A DNA stretch of 64,000 nucleotides from Kaistella yonginensis. GTDB taxonomy: Bacteria; Bacteroidota; Bacteroidia; Flavobacteriales; Weeksellaceae. Shown one piece after another: positions 26,594 to 37,821 of this stretch. Position numbers and translations under genes: made by a program. A model generated the notes under the pieces. That model searched no databases. It worked only from the letters and a program-made list of their open reading frames with translations, and had not been told where the DNA came from. The first letter of the stretch is position 1, and every line of letters starts with the position of its first letter. The stretch is taken from contig NZ_JAUFQB010000020.1 in assembly GCF_030409525.1 (NCBI RefSeq), positions 1 through 64,000 on the forward strand, read 5' to 3'.

Positions 26594-27151
26594 TTAATTA
26601 GCCAAACTATACGTTGCCATCGCATCGGTTTCACCACCGATTACCGAGCCGAATTCGCTTCCGTTTTGGGCTTCACTCACAGCGACTGGATCGTGAATTA
26701 CGGTTAAAACAAGTTCAGGATTGGGTCCAATTTTTGTTTTAATAACCGTCCATTTGGTGATTAAACCGACTTTGTAACCATCGGTTCGGGTAGAAGTTTC
26801 ATCATCAACCCTTTCTAAATTGATCGTTGCGTTTTGAAACTTGAATAAAAGAAAGTGTTCATCTTTCGCCTCTTTGATGCTTTCGGTTTCATCTTCATTT
26901 CCGTTAAGAAACACGGCGCTAACCGTATATTTTTTTCCATCGATAAGTTTAATTTCTGGGTTCGTGGCAGAATTAACGGTGTAATTATAGGTGTTCGTAA
27001 GTCCGGTGGCATCATCTTTCACATTCAGAATGATATTTGAAATATCTTCTTGCGAAAGAACATCTTCATCTTCATCAGCGCGGCTGCAGCTTATTGCAAA
27101 AACCATTATTAATAAAACGATGGTATATTTTAATTGAATTAAAGTTTTCAT
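26594..27151 (-). CDS. Surface lipoprotein partner of the TonB receptor
   Basis: A 185-residue lipoprotein: hydrophobic signal ending FAISC with the lipid-bearing Cys22, followed by SRADEDED. Acidic residues right after the cysteine are the usual Bacteroidota signal for export to the cell surface. The mature part is beta-rich and ends GGETDAMATYSL. It resembles a flavobacterial family sometimes labelled type 1 periplasmic binding fold, usually found next to a TonB receptor, from memory. It starts 11 bases after the receptor stop, so the two form an operon. The likely role is capturing the receptor's substrate. Confidence 0.72.
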   Translation of the reverse strand: MKTLIQLKYTIVLLIMVFAISCSRADEDEDVLSQEDISNIILNVKDDATGLTNTYNYTVNSATNPEIKLIDGKKYTVSAVFLNGNEDETESIKEAKDEHFLLFKFQNATINLERVDDETSTRTDGYKVGLITKWTVIKTKIGPNPELVLTVIHDPVAVSEAQNGSEFGSVIGGETDAMATYSLAN

Positions 27152-27162
27152 TTTTTGAAAAT

Positions 27163-29547
27163 TTAAAAGTTGTATTTAATATTGAAAATAATATTTCTGC
27201 CCATTTCAGACGAAAAATAACGCATTCTGTTCAGGTACTCTTTGTAATTGGTATCGAAAAGATTGGTCACATTTACACCTGCTGAAAAATGTTTATTAAA
27301 GTCGAACCCGGTTTGTAAACTCCACAAGGTATACGTTGGTGGCGGCGTAGAAAGATCTAATGTTTTCTCAACATCAAGTCCGTTTTCGAAAATAGGGATG
27401 GTCGGATTATAGACCGGAAATCTTTTCTGATGCAAAAATGTTTGCTGCTGAACTTTAAAATAAAAATTCCTCCAGTCCACTTTTTTAAACTCCAGACTAT
27501 TGGTCAAATTGGTTGGAACCATCATTATTAAAGGTTGATCATTGGTTTCATCCTGACCATTTACATAAGAAAAAGTACCTCTATACTCAAAATAACGGTT
27601 GAATTTCAGCGCAGCGTCGGCATCAAAACCGTACATTTTCGCCTTAATCTGGCGGTAAGACCACACCGGGAAGACCCCACGAATGGTATTCTGAATTCCC
27701 GTCGGGATTTCGGTGATGAAGTTTTTAGTTATTAATAAATAAGGGTTTACCGTAACCCGCAAACCATCCAAAACATTTACTTTTCCCTCGATATTCAAAT
27801 TAAATTGATTTCCATCTTCATTTTTCATGCCCATATTTCCGACTTCAATAATCGCGGCAGAATGATGCAAGCCATCTGCAAAAAGTTCTGCGATATTTGG
27901 TGTTCTTCCCACTTTTGCATAGTTAAGTTTTATATCAAAAGAGGAAGTAGGTTGAAAATCTAAACCGGCATTAAATGATAGGTTTTTGAACGTTAAATTG
28001 GGTTTCGCAAAAACACGATTCCCCTCGGTCTTCACATAAAATTGCGGAAAAGTCGCTGCGTACAGATTTTCCCAAGTGCTTAAATCATACCATTTTTTGA
28101 CTTCATATTTTGCAATATCATAACGAAGTCCCGCTTCTGCAGTCAACTTCGGACTTAACTTATATTTAATGACCGAATATATCCCACCCGCATATTGCGC
28201 ATAATTTGGCACCAGTCTTCTCGCCTGTGTTTTTGGCGTGGAATAATTAAACTGGTATTTCAAATCGATTCCCGTTTCTAAACTCCAAAATTCACGCTCG
28301 ATAAAATTGTTGATGTTCAATTGATTTGTGAATAATTCTAAATCCAACGATGGAATTTGCGCAAGTTCCCCTCTTCGCACATCATATTCTTTTCTGTGAT
28401 TGTATTGAAAGTTATAATCAACGGAAACTTTTCCTAAATTCTCAAATCTTTTAAAAGCCGAGATCTTGGCAATATGATGTTGTACCTCTTGTTTCGGATT
28501 ATTAATTTGATAAGAAAAATCTCTTTCGTAAATAGGAAAATCTGAAGTTAAAGCTTTATAAAAATCTTCTAAATTTCCCAAATCAGAACCTCTGTAAATC
28601 CCGATTTCCGAATCAGTCACGCTATAATCAAAAGAAATCCCCTGTAAGAAAGTGTTATTTTGCACCGTAAAACTGAAGGATTGAGTTTGGAGCCCAGTAT
28701 TCATCAAGTGGTAATCAGGCGTTTTTAAATCACCCAATTTTTTAAATCCACCCGTTGTTTTTATCGCCCAGCCGTTCTCCCAAGTTTTCAACAGATGAAT
28801 TCCTAATCCTATTCCCTGACCATTAGAAATTCCGGAAAGATTTACATTTCCCTGAATCGTATCTTTTCGTTTGTAAACGGCAGGTTCCAAGACCACTACG
28901 CCACCGATGGCATCGCTTCCGTATTTTAAAGCGGAAGCTCCTTTAATCACATCCACGTGATCAAACTGGTTGACGTCGACATTTGGTGCATGTTCAACAC
29001 CCCATTCTTGTTCGGCCATTTTCACGCCGTTATTGATGATCGGAACTCTGCTCCCATACAGTCCGTGGATAATGGGTTTTGCAATATTATTCCCACTTTT
29101 CAACGCACCAACACCCGAAATATTGGACAAAATATTTCCTAAATTCTCGGTTGAATTTCGGTCGATGTCGCTTCGATCCAAAGATTTTACAATCAAAGAA
29201 TTGGTGTTTTTATGCGCTCCGTGAAGCGTGATGGTTTCAATATCTTCAATATGGTGCTCAAGTTGAAGGGTAATCTCCATATCTTTATTAATGTTGATTT
29301 CCTGCGTAATTGGGTCACAATCGATATGGTTGGCGACCAGTGTATAATTTCCTTTTGGTAAGGCTTTAAAAATAAAGTTTCCCTTGGCATCTGAAATCTG
29401 TGTAGCAGTTCCGATGGTTATTTTTGCTTGTTTTAAGGGAACTTTGTCGTGATAATCGATTACTTTTCCTTTGATTGTAAAAGTGGTTTGTGCTTGCGTA
29501 AAAACCAATCCGAAAAAGAGTACGATGCTATTTAAAATAAATTTCAT
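27163..29547 (-). CDS. TonB-dependent receptor, ZnuD-like
   Basis: A 794-residue outer-membrane receptor: signal peptide ending TQAQ, a carboxypeptidase-regulatory-like domain (KGKVIDYHDKVPLKQAKITI, about 23-105), plug (about 115-230) and a 22-strand barrel ending in aromatic NIKYNF. The plug segment HGLYGSRVPIINNGVKMAEQ followed by WGVEHAP resembles the zinc receptors of the ZnuD type. Substrate assignment to zinc is inference, supported by the small His/Cys-rich gene upstream. No TonB box was assigned. Middle gene of a three-gene locus. Confidence 0.88.
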   Translation of the reverse strand: MKFILNSIVLFFGLVFTQAQTTFTIKGKVIDYHDKVPLKQAKITIGTATQISDAKGNFIFKALPKGNYTLVANHIDCDPITQEININKDMEITLQLEHHIEDIETITLHGAHKNTNSLIVKSLDRSDIDRNSTENLGNILSNISGVGALKSGNNIAKPIIHGLYGSRVPIINNGVKMAEQEWGVEHAPNVDVNQFDHVDVIKGASALKYGSDAIGGVVVLEPAVYKRKDTIQGNVNLSGISNGQGIGLGIHLLKTWENGWAIKTTGGFKKLGDLKTPDYHLMNTGLQTQSFSFTVQNNTFLQGISFDYSVTDSEIGIYRGSDLGNLEDFYKALTSDFPIYERDFSYQINNPKQEVQHHIAKISAFKRFENLGKVSVDYNFQYNHRKEYDVRRGELAQIPSLDLELFTNQLNINNFIEREFWSLETGIDLKYQFNYSTPKTQARRLVPNYAQYAGGIYSVIKYKLSPKLTAEAGLRYDIAKYEVKKWYDLSTWENLYAATFPQFYVKTEGNRVFAKPNLTFKNLSFNAGLDFQPTSSFDIKLNYAKVGRTPNIAELFADGLHHSAAIIEVGNMGMKNEDGNQFNLNIEGKVNVLDGLRVTVNPYLLITKNFITEIPTGIQNTIRGVFPVWSYRQIKAKMYGFDADAALKFNRYFEYRGTFSYVNGQDETNDQPLIMMVPTNLTNSLEFKKVDWRNFYFKVQQQTFLHQKRFPVYNPTIPIFENGLDVEKTLDLSTPPPTYTLWSLQTGFDFNKHFSAGVNVTNLFDTNYKEYLNRMRYFSSEMGRNIIFNIKYNF

Positions 29548-29632
29548 TTAAATTAAGTTTAAGAATAATTAAAAATAGAAATAGTAAAAAACTGAAAATC
29601 AATTTTTTAATATTCATTCGAAAAAAGTGTAC

Positions 29633-29989
29633 TTAAATGAAAGGTAAAGGTGGACCGCGAACCGCAAAATTGAAAAGTGCGAGCGGCATAAAAGTTTTTT
29701 CTGTCCTAAAAATTTCGACCTGAAAATCTTTAGTTGCAAAAAATGAAAAGGAGAAATCCGGAGAAGTCACATATTTTCCTTGGTGCAAAACATGACAGGA
29801 CAAACAATCTGCATAATGAGCGACTTCAGATGAACTTGTAATCGTTTTGTCGGCTTTGGTAAAATGGAAATCTTTGAAAACCTCTCCACTACCGTGCTCG
29901 TGAAAACTCTGAGAAAATAAAGCCACGAAAATATAGACCGACGCAAAAAGCGAGGCTAAAAAATTCTGATTTTTCTTATTTCTCAACAT
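29633..29989 (-). CDS. His/Cys-rich exported or membrane-anchored small protein
   Basis: 118 residues with one hydrophobic segment (FLASLFASVYIFVALFSQSF) that can act as signal or anchor. Possible metal ligands follow: FHEHGSGE, then HYADCLSCHVLHQGK with CxxCH and additional histidines. CxxCH could suggest heme attachment, but the context (ZnuD-like receptor 85 bases downstream) and multiple histidines fit metal binding better. I do not recognise a named family with certainty. The TAAATTTG element ends 4 bases before the ATG. Confidence 0.65.
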   Translation of the reverse strand: MLRNKKNQNFLASLFASVYIFVALFSQSFHEHGSGEVFKDFHFTKADKTITSSSEVAHYADCLSCHVLHQGKYVTSPDFSFSFFATKDFQVEIFRTEKTFMPLALFNFAVRGPPLPFI

Positions 29990-29993
29990 CGTG

Positions 29994-30001
29994 CAAATTT
30001 A
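29994..30001 (-). promoter_or_regulatory. -7 element of the presumed metal-uptake locus
   Basis: TAAATTTG on the minus strand, four bases before the ATG at 29989. No Zur-like palindrome was noticed around it. Confidence 0.5.
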
Positions 30002-30127
30002 AGATTTTTAAAATGAAAGAAAAAAAATGAATACTCCTTCATTAATGATGAAAAATGAAATTAATCATAATTTCGAAATCGGGTAAATCTCATTACCTAA
30101 AGCCTTACATAATTGATAGAGATTTCG

Positions 30128-30135
30128 TAAATTTG
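30128..30135 (+). promoter_or_regulatory. -7 element of pfkA-gapA
   Basis: TAAATTTG, 17 bases before the ATG at 30153. A TTG at 30113-30115 is closer than the usual -33 spacing. Confidence 0.5.
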
Positions 30136-30152
30136 TGCTGAAATTTTAAACT

Positions 30153-32178
<2,026 letters not shown>

Positions 32179-32204
32179 TCAGAATCTCAGTAATCAAAAT
32201 ATTG

Positions 32205-32233
32205 AACCTCTCGAATTTTCGGGAGGTTTTTTT
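32205..32233 (+). terminator. Intrinsic terminator after gapA
   Basis: AACCTCTCGAA (32205-32215) pairs with TTCGGGAGGTT (32218-32228) with one G-T pair, then seven T. Confidence 0.88.
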
Positions 32234-32271
32234 ATACCGGTAATTTGGGCAATTCCCTCGCTGTCCTCACC

Positions 32272-32302
32272 CTAAGTCCCTCTCCAAAAGAGAGGGACTT
32301 AG
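32272..32302. repeat. Perfect 13-bp inverted repeat (CTAAGTCCCTCTC)
   Basis: CTAAGTCCCTCTC (32272-32284) pairs perfectly with GAGAGGGACTTAG (32290-32302) around CAAAA. No T-run follows, so it is not an ordinary terminator. It abuts the hairpin element at 32311-32409. Similar AAGTCCCTCTCC palindromes are common between genes in Bacteroidota, from memory. Confidence 0.7.
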
Positions 32303-32310
32303 CAACCGCG

Positions 32311-32409
32311 ATGCTCGGGTCGGGCTCTCCGTTACAATTCCTCGATTCGGCGCTCGCTTCGCTCGCGCCTCTTTTCCGGGATTTCCACTTCTATCCCTAT
32401 TGCGGGGCA
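32311..32409 (-). repeat. Intergenic hairpin element, copy 3
   Basis: Read on the minus strand: CCCCGCAATAGGGATAGAAG, TGGAAATCC, a hairpin whose tip is the 21-base GC-rich sequence shared with 5745-5765, then AATTGTAACGGAGAGCCCGA. Flanks match the other copies. The remaining stretch to 32632 holds no recognisable feature. Confidence 0.72.
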
Positions 32410-32632
32410 GTTATAACAAAAAAACAATCGGCTTGAAAATTGTAGAAAGAAATCCGTAAATTAACCTACAAGAAACTTTAAATTTTTTTTAAAACAAATA
32501 AGATTCCCTTTGCTAAGCAAAATCAAAGATTCATTGACGCTGAGCGCCATTGTGACCGTAATTTTAAAGTGTAATTAAAAAAAGCGTCCCTTGGGTTAAA
32601 AATTATTTCATATTTATAGAGATTAAGAAACA

Positions 32633-33832
32633 ATGACACCAAAATTTCAAAACGCCACCCATTTCAAAAATTTCTGGGAAAAAGGAAACGGAAAAGAATT
32701 AATGGATTGGGCAGCCATTCAACCAGATTTTAAAACCTTTCAACATTACGCCCCACTCTACCATCAAATCGATCAATTGGGCGATAACGCGGTATTGGAA
32801 ACCTATCTGAAACTTAACTATAAAGAAGCGAGTGCGATCATTCAACAATATTCTAAAAAAGCGATTTCTGAAAATGAGCCTGCACCAGAAAGTGTCAAAA
32901 AACTATTTCTTCAACTACAAGAAATCCCGCCTTGGTTTGATGAAAAAGTAGCCAATGATGGAGCAAGATTCTGTATGAGAACTGGGGCAAACGGTCTCAT
33001 GATTCTGCGTGATTTCAGTTTAATGGGTGGCTACGATTTCGCCTACATTGGCAAACCACTCATTCTTACAGGAGCCTTAAAAAAAGGAGCGGTAAAACGG
33101 CTAAAAGATACCTTAGAATTCTGGGTGAATGTCACCAGGCAAGATGCTTTAAAAATTAATTCAGAAGCCTACCAGTTAATTATAAGAACCCGGTTAATGC
33201 ATTCCTACGCCCGTTTGAAAATTAAAGAAAAGACAGAACATTGGGATGATCAGAACTGGGGCGAACCGATTAATCATTGGGATATGATTGCCACCTACAC
33301 CGGTTTTTCTTTAGTCTTCATGCAAGGATTAAAAAAATTAGGAATAATTATTTCTGCCGAGGAAGAGACAGGCCTTTTTCACCTTTGGAAATATATTGGA
33401 TATCTTTTAGGAATCCCCGCCCATTTTTTACCAGAAAACCGACAACAAGCGGTGGAACAATTTTATTGGTGGAGCACCATTCAGGCTGAAGGCGATGAAG
33501 ATTCGGCCCAATTAGCAAAAGCCCTGCTGCAGGAGAATTTAGAAAACACCATCTATAAATATGCTTTTCAAAGACAAATGTTGAAAAATCTGCATCAAAG
33601 TATGAACTGGTTTTTATTGGATGAGGAAATTAATATGCGTCTTAAAATTCCAAAGCCTGTAAAACCATTTTCTGTTTTTCCAAAAATAGTAGTGAACAGT
33701 AATAAAATAACCCAAAAAATTTATTTGCGAAATACGTCCCAATATCAAAAACTAGTAGAAATGGGAAATGAGCAGCAGAAGAAAGTCTTGGCAGATTACA
33801 TTGAACATACTCCGAAAGATTTTCATTATTAA
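32633..33832 (+). CDS. DUF2236 / MpaB-like oxygenase family protein
   Basis: A 399-residue mostly helical protein of the DUF2236 family, which includes rubber oxygenase Lcp and the fungal MpaB. Family blocks seen are FCMRTGANGLMILRDFSL, IIRTRLMHSYARL (Arg and His near the heme in relatives) and NHWDMIATYTGFSLVFMQGL. No signal peptide. Substrate unknown. Stands alone between repeat-rich DNA and a convergent amylase gene. Confidence 0.82.
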   Translation: MTPKFQNATHFKNFWEKGNGKELMDWAAIQPDFKTFQHYAPLYHQIDQLGDNAVLETYLKLNYKEASAIIQQYSKKAISENEPAPESVKKLFLQLQEIPPWFDEKVANDGARFCMRTGANGLMILRDFSLMGGYDFAYIGKPLILTGALKKGAVKRLKDTLEFWVNVTRQDALKINSEAYQLIIRTRLMHSYARLKIKEKTEHWDDQNWGEPINHWDMIATYTGFSLVFMQGLKKLGIIISAEEETGLFHLWKYIGYLLGIPAHFLPENRQQAVEQFYWWSTIQAEGDEDSAQLAKALLQENLENTIYKYAFQRQMLKNLHQSMNWFLLDEEINMRLKIPKPVKPFSVFPKIVVNSNKITQKIYLRNTSQYQKLVEMGNEQQKKVLADYIEHTPKDFHY

Positions 33833-33951
33833 AGATCAGGCTGATTGATCTGCTGAGTTTTGGCTAAAAACAAAAGAAGTGCTCAATCTATAAACGGGCT
33901 AAAGTATTTTCCTATTAATGTTTGAATGTATTTCAAAATAAAAATCTGGAA

Positions 33952-33986
33952 CAAAAGAACGGTTCGCATATTCTGCGAACCGTTCT
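33952..33986 (-). terminator. Intrinsic terminator after the amylase gene
   Basis: AGAACGGTTCGCA (33956-33968) pairs perfectly over 13 bp with TGCGAACCGTTCT (33974-33986). A short T-run follows in the minus direction. Confidence 0.85.
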
Positions 33987-34007
33987 ACATTATTTGTTAA
34001 AGGAAGA

Positions 34008-36875
34008 TTATTTCACAATCATTTTTGTGACTGCAACTCCTTTTTCAGATTTCAATTGAATTAAATAAATTCCGGCTTTTAATCCGTTGATAGAAATAGT
34101 ATCATCACCACTATCTTTCGATACTTTTACGGTTTTCACCAAAGTACCTGCTAGGTCATAAATAGCGAGCGTTCCATTTTTAGCGTGGGTATACCGAACT
34201 GTTGCCGATCCATTACTAACCGGATTTTGGGTTAATCGTAAAGAAACTGCATTTTTATTTCCAACGATTTCATCTGTTCCTAAAGCGGCTGCATTACCAA
34301 AGATTCTAAATCCGCCCGCTTCGATCGTAATCGGTGCCGTAGTGCTTGTGACAGAAAGTGAATTGTTGTCCATCAGATTTACCCAATTTCCGGTATAAGG
34401 AAAGTCAGGAACAATATTTTGAGCCGTCAGGGTAAAGTTGGCCAAGACCACAACATTTTTCAACGTGCTGGCAGTAGCTGCATTGCTGATATAGATTCTG
34501 GGCATTAAGTTTCCTGATTCAACGGTGAATGTTTTGGTATTGAAAACATCATTGGACAATCTTAACGCTAAAATTTTTGCCCAGACCTCATAAACAGATT
34601 TCCTGGACGTATCAACATCATAAGCGAGTCCAAAGGCAGAGGGTTTTTTATCCAACTTACAATCTCCTGGAATGGTATCATTTTCCGTATTTACGGTGCC
34701 ATTTTCGCAGGTATAAATACTTTTATCAAAACCTAATTCTGCAAACTGCCAAATCATTTTCGGCCCTGGAACAGTTAAGAAAACAGCGCCATATGCTTTT
34801 TGTCGTTCCAGTGCAGTTGCCAGATTTTTCACATCATAAGCACCACTCGAAGTTCCAAAGGTGATGTTTTTGTACATCAATCGTTCTTCATCATGGCTTT
34901 CACCATAACTTACCGCTCTTCTGTCGGTAAAACCATGAGCACTATATTTGACTCTATTAAAGTTACTGTCTGTTGCGTAACCCATGGTATTCTGGTTGTA
35001 CGGTGTGGTTTGTTTGTCCCACATCATCACTCCTTTTCCTTCTGCAATTTTATAGTTGGCCCACTGTGCTTCTTCTGCATCTGTTCCTAAATGTTCAAAA
35101 ATAATATAAGAAGTGGGATCATAACTCCATTGTTTATCAGCATATGCTTTTAGAATATCCACACGATCCTGCTGATATCCATTGGTGCAGGAATCATTAC
35201 CAGAGGTGCAATTCTGGGTAAAACCTTTGGTTAAATCCCAACGGAAACCATCGACTTTATATTCATTAATCCATTGCTCCAAAACTCTTTCTACATAATA
35301 TTTAGTAGCCGAGGTTGAATGGTTGAAATCATTAAATACACTGTAAGAATGTTTTGCAACTTGATTAAAATAAGGGCTGTTCGCCGCAGGGTTACCGTAA
35401 CCATCGCCATCTGGATCAATCATCCACATTCTAGCAAGCGGACTTCGGCCGGTGGCATGATTTAAAGCAATATCCAGAATAACAGCAATTCCGTTTTGAT
35501 GGCATACATCGATAAATTCTTTGAATTTCTCCGGCGTTCCATAAGTTTTATCTAAAGCGTAGTGGAATCCTGTATTATAACCCCAAGAATTATTTCCATC
35601 AAATTCCATTACTGGCATAAGTTCTACCGCATTAATATTCAAAGATTTTAAATAAGAAATTTTATCAATCAGTGACTGCCATGTTTTTTCAGTGGTAAAA
35701 TCTCTTACCAATAATTCGTAGACGATTAAGTTTTCTTTAGCGGGTTTAGTGAAATTGGTAACCGTCCAGTTATACGCTGGTTTAGCGGTTTGAATGACAG
35801 AAACATCAAAGCTTTGCCCCGCAGGATAAGCTGGTAGATTCGGGTAAACATTTCCATATTGGTTAATCCACGGATCATCATCTGGCGACAAAACTAAGGT
35901 TGAAAAAGGATCTGCAACTTTAACACCATCAGACATTCTATATTGGAAGGTGTAGACTTGCTGTGCCGTAAGTCCTGAGACTTCTAACCAATACAAATCT
36001 GGATTTGCAGTATCTCTTTTCATCAAAAAATTTCCATTGACCGACCAATTATTAAAACTACCGATCACGTGAACAAATTGCTTTAAGGGCGCGTAAATTG
36101 CCAAACCTACTTTGGTTGGATCAGCTGGATCATAGGAGATCCCTTGTCTCATGTACGCAGGAATAGCTGCGGTTTGTACAGGTATTGAAAGCGCAACGGT
36201 AAAACTTTTAGTCACTACCGTTCCGCCAACTGCATCTGTTGCAACCACTTCCATTGCAGCATCTTGCGTAACAGTATACGGGAAATTCAGCGCAGTAGAA
36301 GCAGCTGAACTGGTATAAACCGGTGTCCCATTTGCTTTTACGACAAAGTTTGCTGGTAATGATGAGGTTCCCGTAATATTTAAAACTGTTCCTGTAGAAA
36401 CAATATTGGTGCTACCTTGTGTAGGGTTGGTTAAATTAAATTGGAATTTACCAACATTCAGTAAAATATCTTGAGACTTAACACTTCCACTCAGTGTTTT
36501 TACTAGAAATCCAATTTTTGCAAGAGGATTTGCACGGTTTCCGTAAAAAGATTTTACAGTGTTCATGGTATAGGTGTAGGTTCCCATGCCAGCAGAACTC
36601 GACACATAAGTCAATTTATTTACTGCATTTGATACTGTCCAGGTTCCATTTGTTGGCGAATCAGCACTTATCGCACTGGAATCAACCGACCAAGCCCAAA
36701 GATATAAAGCATGGCTAGTAGCGACCCCAAAACTATTTTCATTGACGGTAAAAGTTACCGTAATAGCTTCTGTTTCTTCAAAGGTTGTTGGATTTACAGC
36801 ATAGGTAATCGTTTGCTGTGCAACTGCAAAAAACGGCAGTAGTAAAGCGAGAAAAAGGGTGTAAAAATATTTCAT
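34008..36875 (-). CDS. Secreted GH13 alpha-amylase family enzyme with T9SS sorting domain
   Basis: A 955-residue secreted glycosidase. Signal peptide MKYFYTLFLALLLPFFAVAQ; beta-sandwich modules to about residue 260; a CBM48-like domain (VHVIGSFNNWSVNGNFLMKR, about 265-350); GH13 barrel from about 385 with nucleophile Asp547 (VDGFRWDLTKG), acid/base Glu594 (IIFEHLG) and Asp662 (ESHDEER). The last 75 residues (QNPVSNGSATVRYTHAK ... GIYLIQLKSEKGVAVTKMIV) are a type A T9SS C-terminal domain, so it is exported and probably anchored at the cell surface. Not next to a SusCD pair, so regulated separately from classical PULs. Confidence 0.92.
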   Translation of the reverse strand: MKYFYTLFLALLLPFFAVAQQTITYAVNPTTFEETEAITVTFTVNENSFGVATSHALYLWAWSVDSSAISADSPTNGTWTVSNAVNKLTYVSSSAGMGTYTYTMNTVKSFYGNRANPLAKIGFLVKTLSGSVKSQDILLNVGKFQFNLTNPTQGSTNIVSTGTVLNITGTSSLPANFVVKANGTPVYTSSAASTALNFPYTVTQDAAMEVVATDAVGGTVVTKSFTVALSIPVQTAAIPAYMRQGISYDPADPTKVGLAIYAPLKQFVHVIGSFNNWSVNGNFLMKRDTANPDLYWLEVSGLTAQQVYTFQYRMSDGVKVADPFSTLVLSPDDDPWINQYGNVYPNLPAYPAGQSFDVSVIQTAKPAYNWTVTNFTKPAKENLIVYELLVRDFTTEKTWQSLIDKISYLKSLNINAVELMPVMEFDGNNSWGYNTGFHYALDKTYGTPEKFKEFIDVCHQNGIAVILDIALNHATGRSPLARMWMIDPDGDGYGNPAANSPYFNQVAKHSYSVFNDFNHSTSATKYYVERVLEQWINEYKVDGFRWDLTKGFTQNCTSGNDSCTNGYQQDRVDILKAYADKQWSYDPTSYIIFEHLGTDAEEAQWANYKIAEGKGVMMWDKQTTPYNQNTMGYATDSNFNRVKYSAHGFTDRRAVSYGESHDEERLMYKNITFGTSSGAYDVKNLATALERQKAYGAVFLTVPGPKMIWQFAELGFDKSIYTCENGTVNTENDTIPGDCKLDKKPSAFGLAYDVDTSRKSVYEVWAKILALRLSNDVFNTKTFTVESGNLMPRIYISNAATASTLKNVVVLANFTLTAQNIVPDFPYTGNWVNLMDNNSLSVTSTTAPITIEAGGFRIFGNAAALGTDEIVGNKNAVSLRLTQNPVSNGSATVRYTHAKNGTLAIYDLAGTLVKTVKVSKDSGDDTISINGLKAGIYLIQLKSEKGVAVTKMIVK

Positions 36876-36947
36876 TTTAAATTATTTTAAGAACGTAAAT
36901 TTAGTAAAAGTTCGTCAAAAAGCTTCAACTTATTTGTTTTAACTTTA

Positions 36948-37700
36948 TTATAAAGTAGATTTAGCTTGCGAACGATCAGTTCTATTTAAAGGATTGTATT
37001 CAATTTGATTTTTACTTTCCGAAATGATATTTGCATTTTCCAGCACAAAATTCTTTCCAGCCAAAAGCTCGGTCAATAAGGTTCGCATTTGTTCTGCAGC
37101 AACCTCTGGAAGGTGTGATTTTTTTGCTGCTTCAATCACCTGCCGTTTTCCGTTTTGCTGAATTTTAGCCAAATCATCTTTACTGAAAAGATTGAAAAAT
37201 TGTTCTTCGATGTTATAATATTTATAATCAGTTTCAGTCGAAAGGATTTGTGGCGCAGGAAAATTCAACAATTTTACTGTTTTATTCACCTCATCAAATT
37301 CCCACTTGAATTTTTCAAAATCGTAACCCACCAAAACTTTTGCCTGAACAATTACTAAAGCTTTCTTTTTTGAGGGAATAAAATTAAAAATTTTGGTGGT
37401 TTCTTCGTAATTATAAATTTCATTAAAGTGCCCTTCTGCAGAAACCACCTTGAAAACCTTTCGCATACTTTCAGCGATGGTATGGGAGCTTTCATGAATA
37501 ACAGCTGGACCAGAACTCAATTTATTAGAGGCCAAAAAGGCAATAATTCCACCGAGAAATAAACCCAATACCAACATCAGTAGCGTCATCATCGAATTAA
37601 TGGACTCACTTTGAGTCATCTGATAAAGAAAATAGGCCAGAAAAAGCAGAACCAAAATACCGACCGACCAGAAGATAATTTTATATTTTTTGAACTTCAT
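36948..37700 (-). CDS. DUF4230 family membrane-anchored protein
   Basis: 250 residues with two N-terminal membrane segments (IIFWSVGILVLLFLAYFLY and a second at about 38-58), then an extracytoplasmic DUF4230 domain (SMRKVFKVVSAEGHFNEIYNY onward) ending in a short linker. Function unknown for the family. Own promoter TACATTTG. Convergent-independent of the amylase gene (same strand, 72 bases upstream of it), so co-transcription is possible but the amylase has separate leader sequence. Confidence 0.85.
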   Translation of the reverse strand: MKFKKYKIIFWSVGILVLLFLAYFLYQMTQSESINSMMTLLMLVLGLFLGGIIAFLASNKLSSGPAVIHESSHTIAESMRKVFKVVSAEGHFNEIYNYEETTKIFNFIPSKKKALVIVQAKVLVGYDFEKFKWEFDEVNKTVKLLNFPAPQILSTETDYKYYNIEEQFFNLFSKDDLAKIQQNGKRQVIEAAKKSHLPEVAAEQMRTLLTELLAGKNFVLENANIISESKNQIEYNPLNRTDRSQAKSTL

Positions 37701-37715
37701 TTTGTAATATTAGTA

Positions 37716-37723
37716 CAAATGTA
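37716..37723 (-). promoter_or_regulatory. -7 element of the DUF4230 gene
   Basis: TACATTTG on the minus strand, 15 bases before the ATG. Confidence 0.5.
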
Positions 37724-37821
37724 ATATTTTCTCTATTATCAGTGGTTGTAGATAAATATCTATACTGCAATTCCAAGTAAATACTTAATTTGCAGCATTT
37801 AACAATGTAAATTATAAAAAT

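Noticed and set aside
29633-29989. Cytochrome c (CxxCH heme attachment) reading of the small protein
   Set aside because: One CxxCH alone, with no methionine ligand region or cytochrome fold; metal binding fits better, though heme is not excluded.
32245-32436. 63-codon frame in the repeat region after gapA
   Set aside because: Consists of translated hairpin elements (SLSPSPKERD... type) and has no support as a gene.
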